NCBI GenBank assembly: GCA_035342095.1
Contig: DAOQWL010000009.1
Coordinates: forward strand, 1 to 64,000
From: PLanc-01 sp035342095
GTDB lineage: Bacteria; Planctomycetota; Phycisphaerae; Sedimentisphaerales; Anaerobacaceae
DNA: 64,000 nt
Direction: 5' to 3'
The position numbers were made by a program, and so were the translations under genes. Each line of letters opens with the position of its first letter. The first letter of the stretch is position 1. This document shows, piece by piece, positions 53,694-62,097 of the stretch. Under the pieces are notes generated by a model, which had not been told where the DNA came from, searched no databases, and saw only the letters and a list, made by a program, of their open reading frames with translations.

Positions 53694-55709
53694 TCAGCGA
53701 ACGGGGAATCGCACCAGCGTGATGCTCAACGGGGCCACCTTCATCGGGCTATCCCACTGCACTGGCACTTCGATGATCTGGAGTCGCTCGTTCTCCGCGT
53801 CGTTGTGCAGCTTGGGGTCGTCTCCCTGGATGCGCCAGCCTGTTCCCTTGGCGCCGAGTGTGATCCCGTCGAGTTTCAGCTCGATGGCCTTGGCCTCGGT
53901 GTTCGGATTCACGACGCCGATGGTGACGGCCTTGCGGTCGGCGGTCCAGGCGGCGGCCACGTCGAGCGCCGAGGCCGTGTGGTCGCCTGTGACCTTGATG
54001 GGGATCGAGCCGTACTCATGGCGATACAGCATCAGCGGCAGGGCGGTGGCGTCGAAGAACGCCGCGGTCTTCGTCGTCTTGATGCAGCCGATGACGTTCA
54101 CCGTCTGGGCGTAGTGGGCCATCTGGATAATGTCGCTGTTGCGGTAGTACTCGTGCAGTCCGACGGCTACGCCCAGGGCGTCCGCGAGGTCGTACTGGCA
54201 GCCGAGTTCGCCGTACACGTACGGCTGATGCCAGTAGTTCCACTCGTCCATCGCGATGGGCACGGGCCGGGTGTCGAGCAGGCCCAGCTCCTTCTGGAGC
54301 TTGCGATGCCCCTCGGCCTTCTGGATGATCGACTGTTTCAGCAGGCCGACGTGTCCGACGATGTCGGGATTCTCCGGCGCCCAGGGCGTCCGCCCGCGAT
54401 AGAAGTGCTCCGAGATGTAGTTCATGTACGCGGCGCACTCCGCCAGCATGCCCTCGGTCCAGCCGACCTTCTGTTCCGGGTCGTTGCGGCGATTGAATTC
54501 CCCGAGGCTGCCCACCCCGATCAGTTGCAGGGACGGGTCCACCTTCCACATCGCCTGGGCCACGCGGGTGTGCTTCTGCACGTAATGGCTCAACTGCATG
54601 AAGCCCAACTGCCAGGGTCCGAACATCTCGTTGCCGACGCACCAGTACTTGACGCCGTAGGGCTTCTTGTGGCCGTTCTTCGCCCGCCAGCTCCCGCCAA
54701 TGGTGTCGGTCCCGCGGTTACAGTACTCGACCTCCTGGGCTGCGGAGTAGTCGTCGCCGAAACCCGTGTTGGCCGCAATCACCGGCTCGGCCCCCACCTC
54801 GCGACAGAAATCGATGAACTCGTCGAGTCCGAAGTCGTTGTGCTCGACGCCGGTCCAGGCGGGGTTCTTGCGAGGGGGACGCCGGTCCCGGTCGCCGATC
54901 CCGTCTCGCCAGTCGTACCCGCTGACGAAGTTGCCGCCGGGCCAGCGGTACATCGTTGCGCCGAGCTGCTGGAGCAGGTCCAGCGTGTCGGCTCGCATCC
55001 CGCGGACGTTGTCGGCGGGCATGAGCGACACGGTGCCGACCAGGACGTCGCCGCCGAGGGCGCGGATTTCGAGCATGGCCTTGTCCACGCTGGCGCCGGC
55101 CGTGAACTTCAGCGGATATCTCTGGTAGTTGTTCTTGACCTTCTTGATGGCGATCGTCTGCCGGGCATTCTCGCTGTTGCCCCATGCCAGCGAGACGTTC
55201 ACCGACGCTGCGGACTTGGGGGCCGCCAGCCAGATGTAGCCGATGTAGTCCTTGCCTGCGATCAAAGCCAGGTCCCGCTGGCGGATGCCCGCGCCGGCTT
55301 TGATCTGAGGCGTATGTTCTCCGACGAAGGCGTCTTTCTCGACCATGCTCACGGCGTCGGCCGAGCCGATGATCTGCCAGGGCGACGCGCCCACCACGGG
55401 AAACGGCGAATCCTCCAATGAACGATAGGGCCGGTATTCCGCGGTGATGGGGAAATAGAACTTGCGATCTTCGAGCATCTCGGCCCAGATGCCGCCGTAA
55501 ATGCAGCGACCCAGGTGCTCAATGAACTGTCCATAGATGAACGGGCTGATCGGCTGGCCCAGGCGGTCGCCGTGGAGCGTCACCACGGGCGCCGGACTTG
55601 CCGGAGCGGGCGCCGCATGGGCGGTTGGGCGCCAGGCCGCCAGAAGGACTGCCACCGGCAGGGAGAAAACGATCCAACGCAGAACAACGTCTTGTGGCCT
55701 TCGGCTCAT
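53694..55709 (-). CDS. GH51-like alpha-L-arabinofuranosidase, secreted (second copy)
   Basis: 671 residues from ATG 55709, which has GGGAGG at good spacing, unlike the upstream ATG 55739. A signal peptide ends near residue 32 (AAWRPTAHA). The GH51 layout is present: ISPFIYGQFIEHLGRCIYGGIW near the N terminus, a CBM-like insert (~90-230), YRWPGGNFVSGYDW, acid/base Glu361 in CVGNEMFGP, nucleophile Glu489 in AMDEWNYW, and a C-terminal beta-sandwich. It differs strongly from the GH51 at 28.4-30.4 kb, especially the EHLGRCIYGGI motif, so it belongs to another GH51 subgroup and may prefer another arabinan linkage. It is first gene of a two-gene operon with the propeller protein. Confidence 0.92.
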   Translation of the reverse strand: MSRRPQDVVLRWIVFSLPVAVLLAAWRPTAHAAPAPASPAPVVTLHGDRLGQPISPFIYGQFIEHLGRCIYGGIWAEMLEDRKFYFPITAEYRPYRSLEDSPFPVVGASPWQIIGSADAVSMVEKDAFVGEHTPQIKAGAGIRQRDLALIAGKDYIGYIWLAAPKSAASVNVSLAWGNSENARQTIAIKKVKNNYQRYPLKFTAGASVDKAMLEIRALGGDVLVGTVSLMPADNVRGMRADTLDLLQQLGATMYRWPGGNFVSGYDWRDGIGDRDRRPPRKNPAWTGVEHNDFGLDEFIDFCREVGAEPVIAANTGFGDDYSAAQEVEYCNRGTDTIGGSWRAKNGHKKPYGVKYWCVGNEMFGPWQLGFMQLSHYVQKHTRVAQAMWKVDPSLQLIGVGSLGEFNRRNDPEQKVGWTEGMLAECAAYMNYISEHFYRGRTPWAPENPDIVGHVGLLKQSIIQKAEGHRKLQKELGLLDTRPVPIAMDEWNYWHQPYVYGELGCQYDLADALGVAVGLHEYYRNSDIIQMAHYAQTVNVIGCIKTTKTAAFFDATALPLMLYRHEYGSIPIKVTGDHTASALDVAAAWTADRKAVTIGVVNPNTEAKAIELKLDGITLGAKGTGWRIQGDDPKLHNDAENERLQIIEVPVQWDSPMKVAPLSITLVRFPVR

Positions 55710-55887
55710 AAGAAACCTCCCGTTTCTCGAATCTGTCACCGCCCAACCGTGGGATCGAACCGTTCATTCGTCGTCGTCGGCTCACCCGATGCACGACACA
55801 CGAAATGGATGGTAAATCGGCGGGAGCAGCCCGTCAATCGGCTGACGCTTTATTCCCCGCCCGACGCCAGATCGCGACGGACCGGGG

Positions 55888-55928
55888 GCAAAACGAAAAG
55901 GGCCCGCTCCATGTGGAAACGGGCCCTT
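55888..55928 (-). terminator. Intrinsic terminator after paralogue 4
   Basis: Read on the minus strand, AAGGGCCCG (55920-55928) pairs with CGGGCCCTT (55898-55906) and the stem runs into TTCGTTTT. It begins 20 bases after the stop of the modular gene ending at 55949. Confidence 0.75.
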
Positions 55929-55948
55929 GTGTGCGTCTGCGCCGAGGC

Positions 55949-58834
55949 TCACTGAGCCGGCTTGCCGCGTGCGAGATCGTCGAAGTACACTGTGCCGGTC
56001 CTGCCTGCGGTCGGGCTGGTCCGGTTGCCCACGCCGAGCGTGATCGACTTGATCGCGGTGGCCTTCACGCCCGCCGAGGTGATGTCGCTCAGCGGGATCA
56101 GCCACTGCTGCCAGTCGAATCGTGCGGTCGCCACCGTGTCCGGGTTCAGCAGCGTCACGGTCCTGGAATTGTCCTTGACCGTCAGGTAGATCGGCTCGGC
56201 CGAATTGCCCGTCGGCTGCGTGACGCCGATGTCCACGACCTGCCAACTGCCGGTGACGTTGCCGGTGGTTGTGATGTTGGAGAACGACGCATGGGTCTGG
56301 ATGCTGGCGTCATGGCTGGTGAGCGCCAGGCCGATGAGGACCGGATCGGTCATAGTGACCGTCTGGGCTGTCCCCAGACGCGTCCAGGCGGCGCCGTCCG
56401 GGGAGAGGTAGGCGGAGAAGCTGTTGCCGGTCCGCTCCAGCTTGATCCAGTACGGGGACGCGACCGCCGCCGCAGCGGTGGCATTCGACGAGGTGCCGGC
56501 CGCGGTCGGCCGCCACTGGAAGGCGGCGCCGTTGCCGCTGAGGAAGGTCTTGGCCATCATGGCGTTTGCCGCGCCGGCCGTCGTGTCCTGGCGGATCATG
56601 ACGCCGGCCTTGGCCCAACCGTTGCTGCCGTAGAGGCTGTTGACGCGAGCCACGATCGAGCCGTTGCCGCTGAGGTTCTTGAAGGCGAAGCGGAAGGCGT
56701 CCGCGGTGCTCCAGATGTCGGCGCCGAGACCGTTCATCAGGATCTCGCCGTCGGAACTCTCGGCAAAAGACGGCGCGATGCCGCGGTAATACACCGACAA
56801 CGAGTCGGCGCCGTCGGCGCTCAGGTCCAGGGCGGACGCGAGCGACCTGGTGGCTTCCGAGTAGTAGGGAGAACTCGTGTTGTCGTAGAGCATCGGCATC
56901 GATTGGCGACCGCCGTGAATGATGGTCGTCTCGCCGAAGGTCCCCTTGCTGGAGTCCAAGTACCCGACCTGCGAGCCGCTGCTGTGGTCCAGGTAGCCGT
57001 CGATCCAGGTGTCGTAGATGTAGTTGTCCGTGTCGTTGTAGCTCTCGAAGTCCTCCAGCAGCTCGTACTCCTGGGAGGTGAAGCTCCAAAGGTCGCCTTC
57101 GCGAGTGCCGACGTCGCCGACCTCGTCCACCTTCCAGTAGTAGGTGGTCCCGAAGCCCAGCGGGCCGGGCGTGTAGCTGTTGCCGGTCACGGTCTCGGCC
57201 GGCGCGGTCCCCTCGGCCACCGCGGCGGCGTCCGTCCCGAAGCAGACCACGTGGGAGGTCGCCTCGCGCCCGGGACGCCAGCTCAGTTCCGCATCGAGGG
57301 CGACTTGCGTGGCGCCGTCTGCCGGATCGGGCGCGAACGCCCGCACCGGGATGTAGGAGAACCGCACCTCGCTGAGACTGGTGCCGATCGGCGAGGCGGC
57401 GTATACCGTGTTGATGGTCAGCTTGACGTACTTGGCGGTGATTGCGCCGAAACTGACGGTCGTGTTCGCCTCGTAGGTTGGCTGGCCGGTTCCCTGGGCA
57501 AACGGAGGCACGTTCTCGAGCGTGGTCCAGGTTTCTCCATCCGTGGAGTACTCGACCGTGACATCTTTGGCCCCGAAGCCCATCCAGGTCTCGAACTGCG
57601 GATTGGCATTCCACACGAGCAGCTCGTGCAGCACGTACTCCTTGTCGAATGCGTATTGGATCCAGGCCGGCACGGTCTTGACAACCCACATGTCGTCGGG
57701 ACTTATCGAGTGCCGGCCATCCGTGAGTCCGGAGCCGTCGATGGTCCTGCTGGCCGGCGAGGTGCTCTCCTCACCCGAAGCGGTGGCTGTCACGTTCTGG
57801 ATCGGATAGGCATAAGGCTCCGTGGTGAAGGTCCAGACGTTGCCCTCGAAGATCATGCTGCCGGGGGTCGCATTGACCTCGTCCACGCGCCAATAATAGG
57901 TCTGACCGAAATCCAGGGGCTCGATTTCCAGGCTTTCGATTTCCCCGGCCAGCCCTTCCGCGATCAGAGCCGTCGCGGCCCCGGCGGCGACGTCCTCCCG
58001 CGAGAGACTGAGATAGACGTTGTGTCCGGCCGCATACTCGCCCGAAACCCAGGCCAGATCCGTCGTGACGGCCACATCAGCCAGGCCGTCGGCCGGCGCC
58101 GGATGCGAGGCACGCGTCTCGATGAAGAGCTTGTCCCCGGCTCCGCCCAGCGCCGCGACCTCCTCGGCACTGAGAGGAGTATCCCACATGGCGACCGTCG
58201 ATACATTGATCGGGGCGTCGTCGCCGTCCTGACTGTTGCCGGCGCAGAACAGCAGAAGGGTCGAGGCCAGGCTGAAGCGGCCGTCGACGCCCTGTTGGGT
58301 GCCCTTGAGGATCTCCACGCCGTCGATGTAGACGTCATGTCGGGTGCCGTTGTCGACTACGACGACCATGCGATACCACGTGTCGCCCACCGTGGTGTAA
58401 CCCTGAGCACTGGTGTAGCCTACGGCGCCGATTCCGATCGCCCCGGAGGAATTGATGGTCCAGTCGGAGTCATCGACGTTCGTCGGATTGGTCTGGAACA
58501 GATCGTTGTAGCCGCTCGGGGGGTCGGACCGGCTGCTGGGCGGGTAGCTGAAGTCAATCAGCAGGGTCCATTCGTTTACCTTGGTGCCGCCGCCGTTGGG
58601 GGCGATGCCATGCGTACACACGTAGTAACTGCCCTGGCCGATTTGAATGGCGCCGTCGTCGGCGTTAATGCCTGCGACCACCTCGGCCGAGCCGACGAGT
58701 TGCAGGGGGACGCCGATCGTCGCGGCGTTGGGGTCCGGCCGGTTGAACTCCCACATGCTCTTGGGCACGGGCATGGCCGCCTGTGCCTCCAACGCCAGAG
58801 CGACAGTCACTAACAGGAATGCAAGCCTCTTCAT
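55949..58834 (-). CDS. Modular secreted protein with N-terminal LamG-like domain, FN3-F5/8C-FN3 core and DUF1349-like insert (paralogue 4)
   Basis: 961 residues. AAAGGAG before ATG 58834 and a signal peptide ending near residue 19 (ALEAQA) settle the start. The N terminus (~25-225) is a concanavalin-like LamG domain (GAIQIGQGSYYV ... RHDVYIDGVEI ... TVAMWDTPLSAEEVAAL). The shared core follows: FN3-like (~230-325), discoidin (~330-480, LHELLVWNANP ... TAKYVKLTINT ... LSEVRFSYIP), FN3-like (~485-580), ELLEDFESYNDTDNYIYDTW, a DUF1349-like insert (GWAKAGVMIRQDT) and the end TVYFDDLARGKP. Its C-terminal half closely parallels paralogue 2, while its N-terminal domain is a different type. No catalytic motif, so binding is the likely role. 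It ends at a strong terminator. Confidence 0.85.
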   Translation of the reverse strand: MKRLAFLLVTVALALEAQAAMPVPKSMWEFNRPDPNAATIGVPLQLVGSAEVVAGINADDGAIQIGQGSYYVCTHGIAPNGGGTKVNEWTLLIDFSYPPSSRSDPPSGYNDLFQTNPTNVDDSDWTINSSGAIGIGAVGYTSAQGYTTVGDTWYRMVVVVDNGTRHDVYIDGVEILKGTQQGVDGRFSLASTLLLFCAGNSQDGDDAPINVSTVAMWDTPLSAEEVAALGGAGDKLFIETRASHPAPADGLADVAVTTDLAWVSGEYAAGHNVYLSLSREDVAAGAATALIAEGLAGEIESLEIEPLDFGQTYYWRVDEVNATPGSMIFEGNVWTFTTEPYAYPIQNVTATASGEESTSPASRTIDGSGLTDGRHSISPDDMWVVKTVPAWIQYAFDKEYVLHELLVWNANPQFETWMGFGAKDVTVEYSTDGETWTTLENVPPFAQGTGQPTYEANTTVSFGAITAKYVKLTINTVYAASPIGTSLSEVRFSYIPVRAFAPDPADGATQVALDAELSWRPGREATSHVVCFGTDAAAVAEGTAPAETVTGNSYTPGPLGFGTTYYWKVDEVGDVGTREGDLWSFTSQEYELLEDFESYNDTDNYIYDTWIDGYLDHSSGSQVGYLDSSKGTFGETTIIHGGRQSMPMLYDNTSSPYYSEATRSLASALDLSADGADSLSVYYRGIAPSFAESSDGEILMNGLGADIWSTADAFRFAFKNLSGNGSIVARVNSLYGSNGWAKAGVMIRQDTTAGAANAMMAKTFLSGNGAAFQWRPTAAGTSSNATAAAAVASPYWIKLERTGNSFSAYLSPDGAAWTRLGTAQTVTMTDPVLIGLALTSHDASIQTHASFSNITTTGNVTGSWQVVDIGVTQPTGNSAEPIYLTVKDNSRTVTLLNPDTVATARFDWQQWLIPLSDITSAGVKATAIKSITLGVGNRTSPTAGRTGTVYFDDLARGKPAQ

Positions 58835-58944
58835 GCGTGTCTCCTTTCTTTCTTCTCTTTCTTCTTTGCTCAAGCATAATGACAAGTGATCGGAATCAAT
58901 GACTCTTCGAAGGGGAGAAGCGCCATAGTGTTCGGCCCGGCGTG

Positions 58945-61371
58945 CTATTCATCTGCCGGGTGGCCGAAGCCGACGTCGTCGATGTAGAGTACGCCGCTGC
59001 CCCTGGTCGCTGCGTTGCGACTGTCCACGCCGACGATCAGCTTCGTGACCGTTCCCGCGTTCACGCCTGTCAGGCTGCTGTAGGGGATCTTCCACAGCGC
59101 CCATTCGGTTGCGGTCAGCAGGGTCGAATCCGTGACCGTGGCGGTCTTACCCGATTTGTCCCCGACGGTGACATACACGTCGGCCGGCGCGTTCGTCGCA
59201 TCGCCGTGGACCCACAGGGCCAGCGTGTCGGCCCCATTGGACAAAAGGTTCAGAGCAGATGCGAACGTGCGAGTCGCCTCCGAGTAGTAGGGGGAATCCG
59301 CATTGTTGTAGAACAGGGGCATCGACTGATCGCCGGCGTGGACGATGGTCGTTTCACCGAAGGTCCCGCGGGTGGAGTCGGTGTACCCGACCTGCGAGCC
59401 GCTGCTCTTGTCGATGTACCCATCCTCCCAGGTGTCGAAGACGCAGTTGTCGTCGTCGTTATAGCCCTCGAAGTCGTCGATCACCAGGAACTCCGTGGTG
59501 ATGAAGCTCCAGACGTCGCCTTGCCAGACGCTGGGGACGGCGGCCTCGTTGACCTCGTCCACCCTGCAATAGTACGTGGTCCCCAGTTGGAGCGTGCCGA
59601 GGTCGAGACGGTTGTCCTCGGTGGTCTGGACCCACGAGGTCCCCTCGGCCACGGCCTGCTCATCCGTTCCGATGTAGACCCGGTGACAGGCGGCCTCTCG
59701 TCCCGCCCGCCACGTCAGGAGCACTTCGGCGCCCGTTCCCTCGTTCCGGAGGTCCCAGGCCCGCGTCGGGATGTAGAGGAACTGCACCTCGCTCAGGCCG
59801 TACTGGGCAAGGAAGCCGCCCCAACTCGTGTGGATCATCAGTCGGACAGACTTCGCCACGATGCCGCCGAGATCAACTGGCTGGGCGGCGCAGGTGTCGT
59901 CGCCGGGGGCCTGGACGAACACGAAGTCGCCCAGCGAAGTCCAAATATCGCCGTCTCCACTGTACTCGATGGTGACGTCCATGACGCCGTAGCCAATGAA
60001 GCCTTCGGCCTGCGAGTTGTGGTTCCAGACGAGCAACGTATCGAGCTTATACACGTTATCGAATTCGTACTGAATCCACACGGGTTCCGGCGCGTCCTTC
60101 ACACTGAGCCACATGTCGGTCTCCCGCGTGGAATGGCGACCCTGGGCATCGAGTCCCGAGCCATCGGTCGTCTTCTCCGGTCCCATGTTCGCGCAGGCGC
60201 TCGAAGCGGTGGCCATGATGCGGTCGCCGCTGAGCGGATAGGTGTATGTCTCGACGGTGAAACTCCAGACGTCCCCTTGGACAACCGGGTTGTCCGAGGC
60301 CGCGTTGACCTCATCGATTCGCCAGTAGTAGGTCCGACCGAAGTCGAGGGGCCCCTGCGGAGCATACGCGGCGGTGCTCTGGCCCTCGATGCGGAGCACG
60401 TCCATCGGATGGTCCCGGTCCGCCGTCTCCACGTCTGCCAGGGTGGTCCCGAAGTAGACATCGTGCGACACGGCGGATTCGCTGGCCGTCCAGGTCAACA
60501 GCGCGTCTGCGGGGACATCCGTTGCCCCGTTCGCAGGGCTGGGTCGTGTAGCCTGTCCCGCCAGGACGTCCGTGACCATCTCGCTCGGCGCGCGGGCAAT
60601 GTCGCTGATGCGAACCTCGTCGATCCAGCCTTCCCAGTTCTCGGTTCTCCCATTGCTGTTGCGTCCCTCGTTGCCGATGACGAAATTGGGCGCCACGGTG
60701 GCGGTCAGGTCGGCGGCCATTCTGAACGAGCCCAACAGGGCCGGCTCGGAAACCCCGGAATCGATCGCGGTCCAGTAGAGTTTCAGGTTTCCATCGGTGT
60801 CCTCCAGGCCGTTGTAGGTGACCGCGGCGTGGAACCACTTGTTCGCGGCAAAGGCATGGGGCCCGCTGCTCGGAAGGGCGGTGCGCATATTGTCCTGGAC
60901 GGTTCCTGTCAGCTTGGTGAAGACCAGGTTGCCCGCCGATTCCACGCGGAACTGCCATCCGCGGGCCGAATTGTGCTCCCCGGAGATGATCTGCATGTTG
61001 TTGGGGATCGATCCGAGGTTGAACGCCGGACAGACGAGGGCCTCGAACGTGAAAGCCCCGTCGGCGCCGACGAAATTGCTGATCGCCTGCTCCGCCGACG
61101 CCATCGCAGAAGGCAGGTTCACGTTGGTCGAGGCGGTCCCTTCATAGGTGTGCAGCGCCTGTCCCATGCCCGGATACGATGCGTCCGTCACGGTGGCCCC
61201 CGAGTCCACGGTCAGGTCAATCGGGTTTGTGGTTACGCTGTCGAGGGTGTCGCCGTCGAAGTGATACAGGTGAAGCGTGTGGGAATCGACCTTGTACGGC
61301 ACGGAAAACGCCGCCGGGGTTGTCATCAGGACCAGACCGACTGCAATCAGAATGCTCGCCTTTTTCATCAT
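58945..61371 (-). CDS. Modular secreted protein with N-terminal LamG domain and FN3-F5/8C-FN3 core (paralogue 5)
   Basis: 808 residues. GGAGG lies five bases before ATG 61371 (a second ATG follows at once), giving a signal peptide ending near residue 23 (TTPAAFS). A LamG domain fills ~28-260 (LYHFDGDTLDSV ... FVIGNEG ... WIDEVRISDIARAPSEMV). Then come FN3-like (~265-360), discoidin (~365-510, LDTLLVWNHNS ... VAKSVRLMIHT ... LSEVQFLYIP), FN3-like (~515-610) and VIDDFEGYNDDDNCVFDTW to the end VLYIDDVGFGHP. The order matches the four other copies except for the N-terminal module. Probably first gene of a two-gene unit with paralogue 4, 110 bases downstream. Confidence 0.85.
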   Translation of the reverse strand: MMKKASILIAVGLVLMTTPAAFSVPYKVDSHTLHLYHFDGDTLDSVTTNPIDLTVDSGATVTDASYPGMGQALHTYEGTASTNVNLPSAMASAEQAISNFVGADGAFTFEALVCPAFNLGSIPNNMQIISGEHNSARGWQFRVESAGNLVFTKLTGTVQDNMRTALPSSGPHAFAANKWFHAAVTYNGLEDTDGNLKLYWTAIDSGVSEPALLGSFRMAADLTATVAPNFVIGNEGRNSNGRTENWEGWIDEVRISDIARAPSEMVTDVLAGQATRPSPANGATDVPADALLTWTASESAVSHDVYFGTTLADVETADRDHPMDVLRIEGQSTAAYAPQGPLDFGRTYYWRIDEVNAASDNPVVQGDVWSFTVETYTYPLSGDRIMATASSACANMGPEKTTDGSGLDAQGRHSTRETDMWLSVKDAPEPVWIQYEFDNVYKLDTLLVWNHNSQAEGFIGYGVMDVTIEYSGDGDIWTSLGDFVFVQAPGDDTCAAQPVDLGGIVAKSVRLMIHTSWGGFLAQYGLSEVQFLYIPTRAWDLRNEGTGAEVLLTWRAGREAACHRVYIGTDEQAVAEGTSWVQTTEDNRLDLGTLQLGTTYYCRVDEVNEAAVPSVWQGDVWSFITTEFLVIDDFEGYNDDDNCVFDTWEDGYIDKSSGSQVGYTDSTRGTFGETTIVHAGDQSMPLFYNNADSPYYSEATRTFASALNLLSNGADTLALWVHGDATNAPADVYVTVGDKSGKTATVTDSTLLTATEWALWKIPYSSLTGVNAGTVTKLIVGVDSRNAATRGSGVLYIDDVGFGHPADE

Positions 61372-61537
61372 ACTATCCTCCAACAAACAGTCCCGGATTC
61401 GCCGGTTCCAGCGTTGATCCGCCGTTGTCCTGACCGATGCGCGATCGAACAACCAGCGTAACCGAAAACAGTCTGCGATACAAGCATATTGCCGGTGTCA
61501 CGGTATTCCGATATCGCCGGCGCGATCCCGGACGGCT

Positions 61538-61642
61538 CTATCGATGACCCGCGAGGGAACGCGCCTCAGCTTCGGACGAAACGCGATTGGAGATGCGGAA
61601 GTCGTCGACCGAGCCGATGCAGCAGGCGTCGGCCTCCCACAT
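61538..61642 (-). pseudogene. Mini-ORF: start region fused to the last residues of a LamG domain
   Basis: 34 codons with a strong ribosome-binding site (AAGGAGGA, ATG 61642) encode a peptide containing SVDDFRISNRVSSEAEARSL and a stop at 61538. That string is the terminal strand and helix of LamG domains (compare WIDEVRISDIARAPSEMV and IDDVRIYDRALSEGEV in the paralogues). A gene with intact translation start but only its last 30 residues suggests an internal deletion. Confidence 0.5.
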
Positions 61643-61979
61643 AATGCTCCTCCTTCGAATGGGCATTCCACGAAGACAAAAGGCGCTTGGCCCGTGGCCC
61701 TCACGATGCTGGAGAAACAGTCCTGTGCAGAAACCGGACTGCCTTCACTCAGCGTGATTCATCGTGGCACAAAACGGAGAAAAAAGCAAGCCCAAAATCG
61801 CCTGTGGATAGGTGCTGTGCATGATTGCGGGGCATCCTCTCGGTGAACGTGCACATACGTTCGCATCGCGATTCGCATTCTGGTGCAGGCAGGAAGGAAT
61901 CAGACGACGGCCGGCTCGGATTGCGGTTCATGCCGCAATTCTGTGGGGGAGCCGTTCGCTCTGTACCTGAGGTCTGTTC
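61643..61979. other. Intergenic region upstream of the mini-ORF and the oxidoreductase
   Basis: No supported gene. It should contain a minus-strand promoter for the mini-ORF; a TTGCTT and CACGAT pair near 61768-61796 is too weak to call. Confidence 0.4.
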
Positions 61980-62008
61980 TTGGCGGCGCCATCCGGCGAT
62001 GGTATGAT
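61980..62008 (+). promoter_or_regulatory. Promoter of the Gfo/Idh/MocA gene
   Basis: TTGGCG (61980-61985), a 17-base spacer and TATGAT (62003-62008), about 90 bases upstream of ATG 62098. Confidence 0.5.
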
Positions 62009-62097
62009 GGCCGGCGGTGTCGATTGGCGGAGCCGCGACGTGCGGACGTGTCGTGGATGGCTGAGCGGCAGCCGGGGCTTCTATCGAGAGGATATGT

